A stretch of 64,000 bases of DNA from Leptospira ainlahdjerensis. GTDB lineage: Bacteria; Spirochaetota; Leptospiria; Leptospirales; Leptospiraceae. The position numbers and the translations under genes are program-made. Below the pieces are notes generated by a model. It searched no databases. It was not told where the DNA came from and saw only the letters and a list, made by a program, of their open reading frames with translations. Shown here one piece after another: positions 20,242 through 32,838 of this stretch. Position 1 is the first letter of the stretch. The number at the start of each line of letters is the position of its first letter. The stretch spans positions 1-64,000 of the forward strand of contig NZ_JAFFPU010000016.1 of assembly GCF_016919175.1 (NCBI RefSeq). The letters are read 5' to 3'.

Positions 20242-20942
20242 AAAACCTGGTCGTAATCCCGGCCTACAACGAGGAAGAAACCATCCGAGAAGTCGTAGAG
20301 CGCGCTCTCGCTTATTCGGATGTTCTCGTCGTAGACGACGCTTCGAAAGATAGAACTCCCGAGATTCTCAAAGAACTCATCAAAAAGAATCCGAAAAAAC
20401 TTTTTACGATCCGTCACGAGAAGAATACTCACATTCCCGGCGGGATTCAGGACGGGATGAAGTTTGCCGTCGAAAAAAAATACGATTCCGTGGTCACGAT
20501 GGACGCGGGTCTTTCCCACGACCCGGATAAACTTCCGGAATTCATTCAGGCGGACGCGGACCTTGTGATTGGAAGCCGCGTGACTTCGGACGGTGTTCCA
20601 CTTTACAGAAAACTAATATCCTTTATCGCCGCGAAGGTCATGAATTACTGCATCTCTCCGGGAATTTTCGATCTTTTTGGATATCGTTTGAAAGATTGTA
20701 CTTCCGGTTATCGAAAGTATTCCAAAAGAGCCTTTACTTGGATTGCGGAAGCCAAGTTGGAATCGATCGCCTTCGACTTTCACATGGAAGCTCTTTCCAT
20801 CGTCGCAAAAAATCGAGGAACGATTTCCGAGATCGGAATTCACTACGTCTTCTCGAATTCTTCTTTCAATCGAAGAGTATTGAAACAAGCGATTCGATTC
20901 GCATTAAAACTTCTCAGAAGAAAATTAGGTCTGGTTGGTTAG
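20238..20942 (+). CDS. Family 2 glycosyltransferase (dolichyl/polyprenyl-phosphate mannose synthase-like)
   Basis: A 234-residue GT-A fold protein. It begins with VVIPAYNEEETIREVVERA and carries VVDDASKDRT and the DxD-like MDAGLSHDP, followed by ADLVIGSRVTSDG. The position of DCTSGYRKYSKRAF fits DPM1-type enzymes that load a sugar onto a polyprenyl phosphate carrier. There is no C-terminal membrane helix, so it is peripheral. It starts within the previous gene's stop and is followed after three bases by a polytopic membrane protein, a likely user of the lipid-linked sugar. Confidence 0.9.
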
Positions 20943-20945
20943 AAT

Positions 20946-22142
<1,197 letters not shown>

Positions 22143-22379
22143 TTCTTTTCATTTTGGGAATTCTTTTTCGACAAGAAATTCTGAAGATGAAAATTGAGAT
22201 TCAAAATTCTAACGGATTGAAAAATCCGAGTTCGCCCGAATTCGGTGAAAAGAAATTTGCTTGTGATAGGAACTTTCGAGGGCGAGATTTCGAATTGTCG
22301 CTGCAATCGGTTTAGTTTTGATTCTCCCTAAAACCGTTTCAAATACCGTTCCACAAGAATGCCACTAAAAGGTGAATCC

Positions 22380-22820
22380 GTGTGTTGACCTCAACAGTCG
22401 AAGACAATTTGAAAAAACGTCGAAGCCGGCGATAAGGTCGTTGAATCCAATTCGAACTGGGTGGAAATCTATCCGGTGCGCGGAATTGTATTTATCAAAA
22501 CGAGTAAATTAAGAAATTCTTATAAATACTTTGATAAAGTGATAAAGATTGAACTCAAGAATGGGATTTTTTTCAACCGAGGGATCGGTTTCGTTTCGGT
22601 TGAAAATCCGGAATGGAAGAAGAAAGGATGTGTAATGATTTCTATCAAGCGCCTAACCAGGGTTAAGAAAACACGCTCAAGCCTCGGATCCTTTTGCACG
22701 GAGTTTAGGGAAAACGATCCAGTTCAAGTTTTGGGTCCTCATTTTTGCAAGGAAAGAATTCCTGTGAAATTTATTTTAAACAAGAACGCGGATTTTAATC
22801 CCGCGTTCGAACTCGTTTAG
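22380..22820 (+). pseudogene. Decayed SH3-like domain gene (remnant)
   Basis: Downstream of a TGA at 22410, one frame reads EAGDKVVESNSNWVEIYPVRG and continues without interruption to 22820. GDKV-x-ESNSNWV-x-I resembles bacterial SH3 (YgiM/SH3_3) domains. A possible N-terminal part (TSTVEDNLKK) lies in another frame just upstream, implying a frameshift. There is no good start codon or ribosome binding site, and the rest of the 119-codon frame resembles nothing I know. I treat it as a relic, with low certainty. Confidence 0.35.
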
Positions 22821-22825
22821 GCAGC

Positions 22826-25816
22826 TTAGACTTTTTGTTTAAAAACCCTGTAAGTCAAAAAGATCAAAACGGCGATTCCTAAGAAAAAAAGAAGTCGGAT
22901 GATCCAAGTGGAAACGGGAGGTTCTCCGATCGAATATCCGAAATTTTCATTCACTCTTTCCTCTTTGATCGCAACTTCGTTTGGAACGGAAGTTTCCGTA
23001 AACGTTTTTGCAAAGTCGAATTCCGGTCCTTGTGCGTAAGGGTTTCCGTAAAAAATTCTAAGATTTTGGGAATCCGGATTTCCATTTTCGTCCGTATCCA
23101 AGGGAAAAACGATTTCCTCTTGAAGAATATAAATTTCAATTCTTTCCAAGGTTAGGGAAGGGTCGTCTCCGTCGAAAATTTCGAATTTGAGTTCGGATGC
23201 GATCGGATCCGCAAAGATAAAATTCGTACTCGGAGGAATATTCGGTTTTTTTAAAATATGATTTTCGGTCAAAAGACTAAATTCTTTCGAGCTGTCTTTG
23301 AAAAATATCTTAACGTTTCGGTCGAATTTTTCCTCCTTCAGATGGAGAACGACTCGGTGAACGGGCACTTTTATCGGATTTTTAAAATAGATTACGGAGG
23401 ATCTTGTATCAGGATTGAAGCCGAATTCTAAATCGGATCTTTCCAAAACTTTTTTGAATTCCATTTTTTCGAGCACCGGCTTGTAGATCGCTTTCGAAAA
23501 CGTAAACTCCGCGCCGGAATCGGTTTCTATTCGGACATAAGTTGTTTCCTCGTTGGACTCGAATTGAATTTCATTGGATGTTTCTCCGCCAAGGTAACTG
23601 TAGATATTAAAACTCGTTTGGATGCCTCGGTCTTCGGGATCTTTTCCCAGATAAATCGTTCCTCTTACTTCGTATTCGGGAGGGCCTTGCGCGATAATCT
23701 TCGTATAATGCGTTTTAGGCGGGCTCTTCGGAAGTTTTAAGACGTAGACGTTTCCTTCTTCGCTTTTTACCTTGAAGAGAAGTTTGGCGGAAGTTTCTCC
23801 TCCTTCAGTCGACGCTTCGATTGTATTACGGGTAATAAAGGGGATTGTTTTGCCGTTTTGAACGATTCTCCTGTCGTTGACCCCGGAATGTCTTACGATG
23901 TCTTCGTCCAACTTTATCTTCCCATAAAGGTTTCCGTCCTCGGTCTTTTCGATTTTCGGGATTTGAATTTCCTTATAATATTTATAACCTTTGGTATTGA
24001 TCGTTTCCGCGGATAAGGACGAAAACGAGGATGTGGCGCCGATAACAAAGAGAAAAAGCGCCAAACCGGAGATGTTCTTGGAGATGGAGAGCTTGTCCTT
24101 GAATTTCTGATAAAAAAGACTCACCAAAAAGAATCCGACCCCGAGAGTAAAACCCGCGATGATTCTTACGATGAGACTCATCGTCCATATATCATAAAAA
24201 TATAATTTTCCTACCAATAGGGAGGCCACAATGATTCCTACGATTCGGAACGATTTGAAATCGTATCGAAATCCAACAAAAAGAAAGAGGAAAGCGTAGA
24301 ATGCAAGAACATAAGAATATCCTAAAATTCTATAGTGTTCGTCGCGGATCGCAAAATGGACGTCGACCATCGTTCCCCAGATTAAGGTGATAATTCCCAT
24401 ATAAATAAAGCCTCTTTCAAACCGGAAATCGGTTTTGTTTTTTCGAATTTGATAGGTTGTAAAAAGAAATAGGGACGCGAGGACGTAGAGCGCGAATCTT
24501 TCGTTCAAAAGAAAAATTCTATCTATATCTTCCATTTGATTTAGAAAGTAGAGTCTGAACAATGCGACCGCCCAAATTGTGATCGAAATAAGTTGAAAGG
24601 ACGTCTTCTTTAGGTTAACTACTAAAATCGAAACGGCGCCCGCAAGCATAATCCAGGAAAACGTAAGCCAACTTCCTTCGGAGAAGTCCGTCAAGGACGC
24701 GAAAGTAAATCCCAGAAGAAGACAAAGGTTGATCGTTTCAAAATTGTTTTCCCGTTTTTGTTGCGATAAGAATTCCGAGTTTTTTCCGTAACGATCGATC
24801 ATGACTGCGAAGAGGAGTGCGCCGAATAGGAAAAAATGAGCCGTTAGATTCGGATAGAATTCTTGCAGCTGATTGTATCCGCTATAACCGAAGAAGAGGG
24901 AATTGACGACTTGAAAAAGTGGAAACAAAATAGGATTCAGTTTTGGAAAAACGCCGCCCGAACCTTCGATCTGATCGAGCGACTTAGGTAGAAAGAAAAA
25001 GGTTCCGTATAAAAAGAGGAGGAAGGACGCGTTGATGAATAAAAACGGGACGATGAAACCGCTCTGACCGATATTTTCCGCGGACCAAAAAGTGTAGAGG
25101 GTAAAGTTTGCGATTAATAGAGTTAATGAAGATACCAACCAAGGTAGTTTTCTCAAAATTAAGAAATGAAGAATATTCAAAAAAATTAAATATCCGAAAA
25201 GGAACTGATACGAATTCTCACCTTGCGAAATCAGAACAGGCGACAATACGGATCCGATCAAACCGAAAATATAAAGTATTTCTTTGCGGATCCAATACGC
25301 CAGTCCGGAGGAAAATACGCTCAAAAAAGAAAGATAGAGAAACGTTTCCGAAAGAGTAAAAAGATCGTAGTAATAGTAAGCGCCGAACAAACTCAAATAG
25401 ACTATGGAAAATCCGGTTCCCAAAACAGATTCGGGTAGAATCCGATATCCTTTAACGTTCAGTCGAAGTCCCGTAAAAGAGATTCCGAATCCGATCGACA
25501 TACCGATTAGGATTCTTCCGGATTCGTTGACCCAACGATTGTCGAAGGCATATTTGATAAACCAGATCGTAGCAAGAAGAATGGAGAAGAGCCCGACTTT
25601 TCCTAAAAGGTTTCCTCCTAAAAAAAGCTCCCATTCGGGGCTTCTCGTTTTTTCGACCGACTTTTCTATCTTTGTTTCGGAAGAAGTTTTTTGAAGGGGA
25701 GGTTGAATCGTTTCCCCTTCGGTTGGATTGGAGGAATACGTCGCGATTTCTTTTTTGAGAGAAACGACTTCTTCTTCGAGTTGATCTAAACGTTTTTTTA
25801 TTTTCTCGATATCCAA
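22826..25816 (-). CDS. Large DUF2339 membrane protein fused to a DUF3999-like periplasmic region
   Basis: A 996-residue protein. A short N-terminal coiled coil (IEKIKKRLDQLEEEVVSLKKEI) is followed by about 570 residues with some 20 hydrophobic helices typical of DUF2339. A soluble beta-rich region (about 610-960) starts with YKYYKEIQIPKIE and resembles DUF3999, and one final helix (about 970-990) ends the protein. In other bacteria these are separate neighbouring genes; here they form one chain. The function is unknown, probably envelope-related. The start is TTG at 25816, with GGAAGG six bases upstream. It appears to be a single-gene unit. Confidence 0.82.
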   Translation of the reverse strand: MDIEKIKKRLDQLEEEVVSLKKEIATYSSNPTEGETIQPPLQKTSSETKIEKSVEKTRSPEWELFLGGNLLGKVGLFSILLATIWFIKYAFDNRWVNESGRILIGMSIGFGISFTGLRLNVKGYRILPESVLGTGFSIVYLSLFGAYYYYDLFTLSETFLYLSFLSVFSSGLAYWIRKEILYIFGLIGSVLSPVLISQGENSYQFLFGYLIFLNILHFLILRKLPWLVSSLTLLIANFTLYTFWSAENIGQSGFIVPFLFINASFLLFLYGTFFFLPKSLDQIEGSGGVFPKLNPILFPLFQVVNSLFFGYSGYNQLQEFYPNLTAHFFLFGALLFAVMIDRYGKNSEFLSQQKRENNFETINLCLLLGFTFASLTDFSEGSWLTFSWIMLAGAVSILVVNLKKTSFQLISITIWAVALFRLYFLNQMEDIDRIFLLNERFALYVLASLFLFTTYQIRKNKTDFRFERGFIYMGIITLIWGTMVDVHFAIRDEHYRILGYSYVLAFYAFLFLFVGFRYDFKSFRIVGIIVASLLVGKLYFYDIWTMSLIVRIIAGFTLGVGFFLVSLFYQKFKDKLSISKNISGLALFLFVIGATSSFSSLSAETINTKGYKYYKEIQIPKIEKTEDGNLYGKIKLDEDIVRHSGVNDRRIVQNGKTIPFITRNTIEASTEGGETSAKLLFKVKSEEGNVYVLKLPKSPPKTHYTKIIAQGPPEYEVRGTIYLGKDPEDRGIQTSFNIYSYLGGETSNEIQFESNEETTYVRIETDSGAEFTFSKAIYKPVLEKMEFKKVLERSDLEFGFNPDTRSSVIYFKNPIKVPVHRVVLHLKEEKFDRNVKIFFKDSSKEFSLLTENHILKKPNIPPSTNFIFADPIASELKFEIFDGDDPSLTLERIEIYILQEEIVFPLDTDENGNPDSQNLRIFYGNPYAQGPEFDFAKTFTETSVPNEVAIKEERVNENFGYSIGEPPVSTWIIRLLFFLGIAVLIFLTYRVFKQKV

Positions 25817-26038
25817 GTAATACCTTCCATCCGAAGCATTCCGATAATTTCGCTAATTCCTCCGATGGAAAGCAAAATAACAATTTCTCTACTGTCTTTC
25901 TGACATAATGAAGTTTTGGCTTTGATCTTAAAGCCTATTCGGTTCTTGAGATTGTTCCTCAAAAAGCAAATGACAGGGGGAGAAGTTGTGATTTTCTAGT
26001 GATCAGATTCGAATTTTTTACATCAGGATTAAAAACCC

Positions 26039-27715
<1,677 letters not shown>

Positions 27716-27771
27716 TCTGAAAAGATAAAATCGAAAAAGTCTATTCAAAAAATGGAATGGACTTTGAGGAT

Positions 27772-27800
27772 AAAAGGCGGAGTGATCCGCCTTTTATTTT
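27772..27800 (+). terminator. Rho-independent terminator after acyl-CoA dehydrogenase
   Basis: AAAAGGCGGA, a four-base loop GTGA, and TCCGCCTTTT form a perfect 10-bp stem that runs into TTTATTTT, 56 bases after the stop. Confidence 0.92.
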
Positions 27801-28066
27801 GAGAAGACGTAAATTCCTTTTTTACCGGCTAATAAATCGGTTTTCTCTTCATCGAGGCGGCGGCCTCGGGACGGTTTTTTCAGCTTTGTAACATCGGTTA
27901 CTTCGATGAAAGAAAGGGCAAGTCACAAGGTAACCCATGTCTCCGGTCTGAAGTGTTACCTATGTTCCAGTAAGGATCTTGGGTGGAGGGTGGAAACGAA
28001 CGGGGAAATTTTACTGTATCACGAAAATTGCATGTTGTCAAGTGTCGCCGTTGTCGGATTTTCTCT

Positions 28067-28224
28067 GTCGGAATTCCGACAACTTTTCCGTGAAACTGGC
28101 ACCCCCACCCTTGTTGGGTGGAGGAGGCGGGTCCGCGGGGAAAACTCCGAAAATCGTTCTTTATCAGAAAATAATGATTCTTTCAAGAGAAATTCCTTTT
28201 CTTACGTTTTGTCGGAACTCCGAC
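28067..28224 (-). repeat. Palindrome-bounded 150-bp repeat, copy C (inverted)
   Basis: A 158-base element bounded by two nearly identical palindromes, GTCGGAATTCCGAC (28067-28080) and GTCGGAACTCCGAC (28211-28224). The interior keeps TTTTCCGTGAAA, the C-rich/G-rich hairpin, GCGGGGAAAA and TTTATCAGAAAAT. Orientation is as copy B. It is the most diverged of the four. One frame is open through the whole element into the downstream gene. Confidence 0.8.
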
Positions 28225-28313
28225 CAAAAAAATCTCGGTTGACTTTTTGTCTTTCTGCTTGTCAGAGCGATACTTTTCTTGATCGTGATTCGACCGTAGA
28301 TCCTATTCTCACG

Positions 28314-28850
28314 ATGAAAAATGTCCTACCGGATAAACTAACGAAAAAAAGAAAAAGAAATAAGGTCGTCTATTCTTACGATCGTTTTAAATTTTCTTCT
28401 TTGATTGGAATTTTTATCTCTTTGTTATTTCTTATTACGCTTCTATCAGACTTGATCGATTTTAGAATTTCGGAAAATCCGATTTGGCTGATCCCCGCTT
28501 TGTTTATTCCGGGATATATACTTTATACTTCGGTTCACTACTCTTTTAATTCTACGAATATACTGATCGATTCTTGGTTTGTGATCGTTTATCCTTCCCC
28601 CATTCCGACGAGATGGAGAAAGAAAATCAGGACTAAAAGCATTCGTAACGTTTTTACAAAATCGATTCTTGTATCTTCTTCGGATAGTTCTCCCGAATAT
28701 AATATCTATTCCGTTTGTTTTGCGTTAGATGACGGAAAAGAAATCGTCATTCTGGATAAGATTGATGATTTCGTTCATGCGAAAGCGATCGAAAAACTTT
28801 TGGCGGAAGAATTGAATACAAACTCAGACCGTGTTTCTGGAGCGATCTGA
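28314..28850 (+). CDS. Two-helix membrane protein, possibly N-terminally truncated
   Basis: About 178 residues from the ATG at 28314. Two hydrophobic helices (about 27-47 and 56-75) follow KRNKVVYSYDRFKF, and then a soluble beta-rich domain resembling PH-like or photosystem-assembly-like modules, including YSVCFALDDGKEIVILDKIDD. The same frame stays open upstream to 27906 through repeat copy C, including a CYLC segment at 27954-27965. The ancestral gene may therefore have had an N-terminal zinc-ribbon part that was interrupted by the repeat. No strong ribosome binding site is seen. I do not recognise a function. Confidence 0.6.
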   Translation: MKNVLPDKLTKKRKRNKVVYSYDRFKFSSLIGIFISLLFLITLLSDLIDFRISENPIWLIPALFIPGYILYTSVHYSFNSTNILIDSWFVIVYPSPIPTRWRKKIRTKSIRNVFTKSILVSSSDSSPEYNIYSVCFALDDGKEIVILDKIDDFVHAKAIEKLLAEELNTNSDRVSGAI

Positions 28851-28942
28851 TCTATTTTCAGATACCTTTTGGGGATGAATCAAAACTGAAAAGGTTACTT
28901 AGTGAATTTCTTGCCGGAATCATCGCGTGAGTTTGCGGATTT

Positions 28943-30160
28943 TCACTCCTTCGGAGAGAAAATATTTCTTTCTCCCGTAATTCCTTTTAAACTTCTTGCT
29001 CCCAGAAATTCGAACTGATCCTTTCCGATTTTTTCGGCAAAATTTTCGGTCGTCAAAATACTTTTTCCGAAATCTTTGCAGAGAGATTCGACCCGGAACG
29101 CTTGGTTGACGGCGTTTCCGATCACGGTAAAATCCAAACGATCTTTGGCTCCTACGTTCCCGTATACGACGTCGCCTACGTTAAGCGCCATACCCAAATA
29201 AATCGGAGTATCCGGATTTTCCTCGTTCCAATGTTTTACTGAACTTTTGATTTTGGTCGCGGCGTTGAGAGCCGAAATACAGGCTTGATGGGGATCTTCT
29301 TTTGCGGGGAAGATAGCGAGGATTGCATCCCCTATAAATTTTAGAATTTCACCTTTCTCTTCTTGAATCGGTTGTGCTGTTAATTCAAAATAGCGGTCCA
29401 AAATTTCTACGATTCTTTTCGGAGAATTGTTTTCACTCAAGGAGGAGAAGTCTCTCAGATCCGCGCAAAGGATCGCGGCGTAGATGGATTCCCCAGTTCC
29501 TCTTCGGAACTCACCCGCTAAAACTCTTTTGGACGCGTTTGGTCCGAGATAAACTTCCAAGAGTTCGTTCACTGCAAACTTTCTGGATTCTAAATCCAAA
29601 CGTAAGGATAATACGCTTAGGATAGAACGAAAGGAAACAATCTGTTCCTCGGTAAATCCTTCGGGTGCGTGTGTCGTCCACGAAACCACACTTCCAATAT
29701 TGAGGCTGAAGGTCGCGGGAAAGATGCAGTAATCGGTGGCTCCCTTTTCTTTCAAATCGACGCAGATCGGATAAGAAAGGTCCGCATCGGGACCGACCAA
29801 TTTACAACGTATGAATTCTTTTTTTCCTTCTCGAATCAGGTAGATCGGACTGTCGATGTACTGCGGCTCACTCAAAGCGCCGTGAGGAATTAAGAGCATC
29901 TGAGTTTCCTCTTCCTTTGTCCAGATGATAGACCGAACCATCACTTCCGGATGCATCGTAGGAATGCTCGTAAAAAATCTGGAAACAGGAATTCCGAATT
30001 CGATCAGTCTTTGATTGAGTCCTTCCAACAATTCTTTCGTTTCTAAGTTCCTGGATTCAGGACCGGCTAACCAATCGATAATTTCTTTCATTCCAATTTC
30101 TTCTTCTTTTTCTATTTTTGGTTTTTGTCTTAGACCGTTCTCTTTTCTCTTTAGGTCCAT
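28943..30160 (-). CDS. Class III adenylate/guanylate cyclase with N-terminal sensor region
   Basis: A 405-residue protein. Residues 30-205 look like a GAF-type sensory region. Residues 215-400 are a class III cyclase: the first metal Asp is in [14 protein letters not shown] and the second in [11 protein letters not shown]. The region [16 protein letters not shown] and the transition-state motif [10 protein letters not shown] are both present, so the catalytic residues look intact. No membrane helix. It makes cAMP, or less likely cGMP, in response to an unknown cytosolic cue. Leptospira carry several such cyclases. It is transcribed alone. Confidence 0.92.
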   Translation of the reverse strand: MDLKRKENGLRQKPKIEKEEEIGMKEIIDWLAGPESRNLETKELLEGLNQRLIEFGIPVSRFFTSIPTMHPEVMVRSIIWTKEEETQMLLIPHGALSEPQYIDSPIYLIREGKKEFIRCKLVGPDADLSYPICVDLKEKGATDYCIFPATFSLNIGSVVSWTTHAPEGFTEEQIVSFRSILSVLSLRLDLESRKFAVNELLEVYLGPNASKRVLAGEFRRGTGESIYAAILCADLRDFSSLSENNSPKRIVEILDRYFELTAQPIQEEKGEILKFIGDAILAIFPAKEDPHQACISALNAATKIKSSVKHWNEENPDTPIYLGMALNVGDVVYGNVGAKDRLDFTVIGNAVNQAFRVESLCKDFGKSILTTENFAEKIGKDQFEFLGARSLKGITGERNIFSPKE

Positions 30161-30330
30161 AAATAAAAAATCGATCGCTCGTCTTTGTGTAAAGCGAGAT
30201 TATAATTCGATTCAAACTTAAAAGAAGTGGGGAAAAGGAATTTTAAGAAGTGAGAGAAGTTTTATAAAATTCGATTTACAGAGAATAGAGTCTCTGCAAA
30301 TCGAAATCGGATTTTTAAAAGTTTATACTT

Positions 30331-30657
30331 TCAATTTTCTCCGGGAAAGCTGGTCACATACTGAATTTTTATGTCAGGAAAACTTGTAACAAACTGAACC
30401 TTTGTATCGGGAAAAGAATTAACGATTTCCCATTTTCCGCAAGAATCCGGAAACGAAGTCACTTTTTGAACTTTCAGGTCCGGAAAGGAAGTTACTTCCT
30501 GCACTTTGACGTCCGGAAAACTCGTAACAATTTGAATCTTTCCATAAAGTTTTTTCCCGTTGAAAGTACACCCGGATTGAACGTTGCCTGCGTAGACGAA
30601 CCCGGCTCCTATCGTCAGACAAATCAGAAAAGCGATCATCAACATTTTCTTTGTCAT
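30331..30657 (-). CDS. Secreted 11-residue-repeat protein (VTSFPD repeats)
   Basis: A 108-residue exported protein. The signal peptide (1-23, ending VYA) is followed by a Cys-containing segment (C30) and six tandem units of about 11 residues with consensus VTSFPD-x-KVQ-x, from residue 41 to the end. One unit carries an insert with Cys73 (SFPDSCGKW), so C30 and C73 could form a disulfide. Regular alternation suggests a beta-solenoid or beta-roll. It is similar in style to the short beta-repeat families annotated as DUF6150. The function is unknown. It has a convincing GGAG ribosome binding site and lies divergent from a small membrane protein. Confidence 0.82.
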   Translation of the reverse strand: MTKKMLMIAFLICLTIGAGFVYAGNVQSGCTFNGKKLYGKIQIVTSFPDVKVQEVTSFPDLKVQKVTSFPDSCGKWEIVNSFPDTKVQFVTSFPDIKIQYVTSFPGEN

Positions 30658-30739
30658 TTGAATACTCCTTTTGGGTCATTATCTAATCTTGGAAATTTAT
30701 TATTGAAACTATTTTTTAACGAACGGACTCAAAATAGTA

Positions 30740-31150
30740 ATGAACAACTTACTCCCTGGACTTTTCCTTTTTACGGATATCGGCTTTATCCTCTACTGGA
30801 TGATCACCGGTTTTCAATGGATTCCTGAATCGTATCTTTTTAAGGATTATCACGATCCGATTCTTTTGGATTGGAATTGGTCCTTTTTGCCGTTGGATCT
30901 ACTGGTTTCGATTAGTGGATTTTATAGCCTTTATCTCAGAAAACGAGGACGTTCCGAATGGGAGAGAATGGCGTTGATCTCCTTGGTTCTTACGAGTATT
31001 TCGGGATTACAGGCCGTTGCGTTTTGGAGTTTTAGAAGGGACTTCGATCCTTCTTGGTGGATTCCCAATCTTTATCTTTTGCTTTATCCGATTTACTTTA
31101 TCTATCGACTTGTATTCTTACCTTCAAGAAAAGCGGAAGGAAATATCTAA
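30740..31150 (+). CDS. YvaD-like (DUF5360) membrane protein
   Basis: A 136-residue protein with four hydrophobic helices. It begins with LFLFTDIGFILYWMITG and carries LLDWNWSFLPLDLLVSISGF, the hallmark of the YvaD/DUF5360 family. The function of the family is unknown. The ATG at 30740 is the first after the divergent repeat-protein gene, with an 82-base shared promoter region. The SDR gene follows 128 bases downstream on the same strand. Confidence 0.78.
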   Translation: MNNLLPGLFLFTDIGFILYWMITGFQWIPESYLFKDYHDPILLDWNWSFLPLDLLVSISGFYSLYLRKRGRSEWERMALISLVLTSISGLQAVAFWSFRRDFDPSWWIPNLYLLLYPIYFIYRLVFLPSRKAEGNI

Positions 31151-31278
31151 GAAGAATACCTAAAAGGAAGGGTTCTTTTTTCCTTTGAAATTGAGTTGCT
31201 CAATCGACTCTTCTTTTCGGTATAGTTTAAACGTAAAGAAGAATCTGACTCTTCTCTTTTTGAATCGAGCTATCATTT

Positions 31279-32838
31279 ATGAACCAATCTCAAGACAATT
31301 CGAATACGGATCCAAGTTCGGAAGATATACAACGTTGTATTCGTCTTTTGGAAATGCTTGCGGAAAGACCGGAGCTTCTTACTTCGATTCCCGAAGAGGA
31401 ACGAATCGCTCTGATGATCGTTTCCGGAAAAATATCCCGTCCCGATAGAAATGAAATTCGGATTCGAAATAAGACCATCAAACGTTCGAGAAGAAAGGAG
31501 ATGGTTACCCAGGAAAAAAAAGCAAGAGCTCTGACCGGGATTCGAGTTGCGAGAACGGCGACCGTGTTCAAAGCCCCGTTGCAAATCGCCGATCAAACCG
31601 ATATCTGGAAGAGCAAGGACGCGCCGGAACTCTCGTCCCCTCGAAATTGTTATGTCTGCAAAAAGGAATATACAAAACTTCATTTTTTTTACGATTCTAT
31701 GTGTTTGGAATGCGGAGATCTGAATTACAAAAAAAGATTTCAGATCGCTTCTCTTCACGGTCAGGTTGCGTTGATCACCGGTTCCCGATTGAAGATCGGA
31801 TATCATTCTACTTTGATGCTTTTGAGAGCGGGAGCAAAAGTAATCGCTACGACTCGTTTTCCGGTGGATGCGGCGCTTCGTTTTTCGAAGGAATCCGATT
31901 TCAAAGAATGGTCGGATCGACTTCAGATTTTCGGATTGGATCTCAGACATACCCCGAGTGTTGAACTTTTTGCGAGTTATATAGAGGAAACGATTGATAG
32001 ACTGGATATTCTAATCAATAACGCTGCGCAGACGGTAAGAAGGCCTCCCGGCTTTTACGCGCATCTCATACAGGCGGAACAGACGGATTTTCAGGACTTA
32101 TCTCCCGACGTACGCAACCTTTTGAAGTTGCACCAGGATTGCAAAGAGCGTCTAACGTCATTCGGAGGTCCGAACCTTGCGAACGAGACCGCGCTTCCGG
32201 TAAGTTGGAACGGGAAAATTCCCGGAGTGGGAATTCGATCCTCTGCTCAACTTTCGCAGATTCCGTATTCGCACGATAATTCTTTCGAATTGGAAACCGT
32301 GTTCCCGGAAGGACAGATGGACGCGGATTTACAACAAGTCGATCTAAGAAAGACAAATAGCTGGAGATTGAAATTGGGAGAAATCCAAACTTCGGAAATG
32401 CTCGAAGTCCAACTCGTAAACGCGGTCGCTCCTTTTGTTCTTTGTAATCGTCTGGTTTCCGTTATGCGGAGAGAAAATACGGGTCAGAAACATATCGTAA
32501 ACGTATCCGCTATGGAAGGAAAGTTCCATCGTTTTAAAAAGGAAGACAGGCATCCTCACACGAATATGGCGAAGGCTGCGCTAAATATGCTGACTCACAC
32601 TTCGGCGAGCGATTTTGCAAAGGACGGAATTTATATGAACGCCGTCGATACCGGTTGGGTTACGGATGAAGATCCCATTGAGCTCTCACAGAAAAAACAG
32701 GATCTTCACGACTTTCAACCTCCTTTGGATATCGTGGACGGCGCGGCGAGAGTTTGCGATCCGTTCTTCGACGGAATTCTGACCGGGAAACATTGGTGCG
32801 GTAAATTCTTAAAAGACTATTTCCCTATTGATTGGTGA
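31279..32838 (+). CDS. SDR-fold oxidoreductase-like protein with N-terminal zinc ribbon
   Basis: A 519-residue protein. A 120-residue charged N-terminal region is followed by a four-Cys zinc-ribbon candidate (C124, C127, C142, C145), then a Rossmann SDR domain with [13 protein letters not shown] (NAD(P) loop, 165-177), [11 protein letters not shown] and VNVSAMEG (S410). At the usual YxxxK site the sequence is TNMAK: K432 is present but the catalytic Tyr is Thr428. A 60-residue insert lies between the Asn motif and the active site. It may act with a different acid/base residue or may be non-catalytic. The ATG at 31279 is the only good start. Role unknown. Confidence 0.8.
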   Translation: MNQSQDNSNTDPSSEDIQRCIRLLEMLAERPELLTSIPEEERIALMIVSGKISRPDRNEIRIRNKTIKRSRRKEMVTQEKKARALTGIRVARTATVFKAPLQIADQTDIWKSKDAPELSSPRNCYVCKKEYTKLHFFYDSMCLECGDLNYKKRFQIASLHGQVALITGSRLKIGYHSTLMLLRAGAKVIATTRFPVDAALRFSKESDFKEWSDRLQIFGLDLRHTPSVELFASYIEETIDRLDILINNAAQTVRRPPGFYAHLIQAEQTDFQDLSPDVRNLLKLHQDCKERLTSFGGPNLANETALPVSWNGKIPGVGIRSSAQLSQIPYSHDNSFELETVFPEGQMDADLQQVDLRKTNSWRLKLGEIQTSEMLEVQLVNAVAPFVLCNRLVSVMRRENTGQKHIVNVSAMEGKFHRFKKEDRHPHTNMAKAALNMLTHTSASDFAKDGIYMNAVDTGWVTDEDPIELSQKKQDLHDFQPPLDIVDGAARVCDPFFDGILTGKHWCGKFLKDYFPIDW

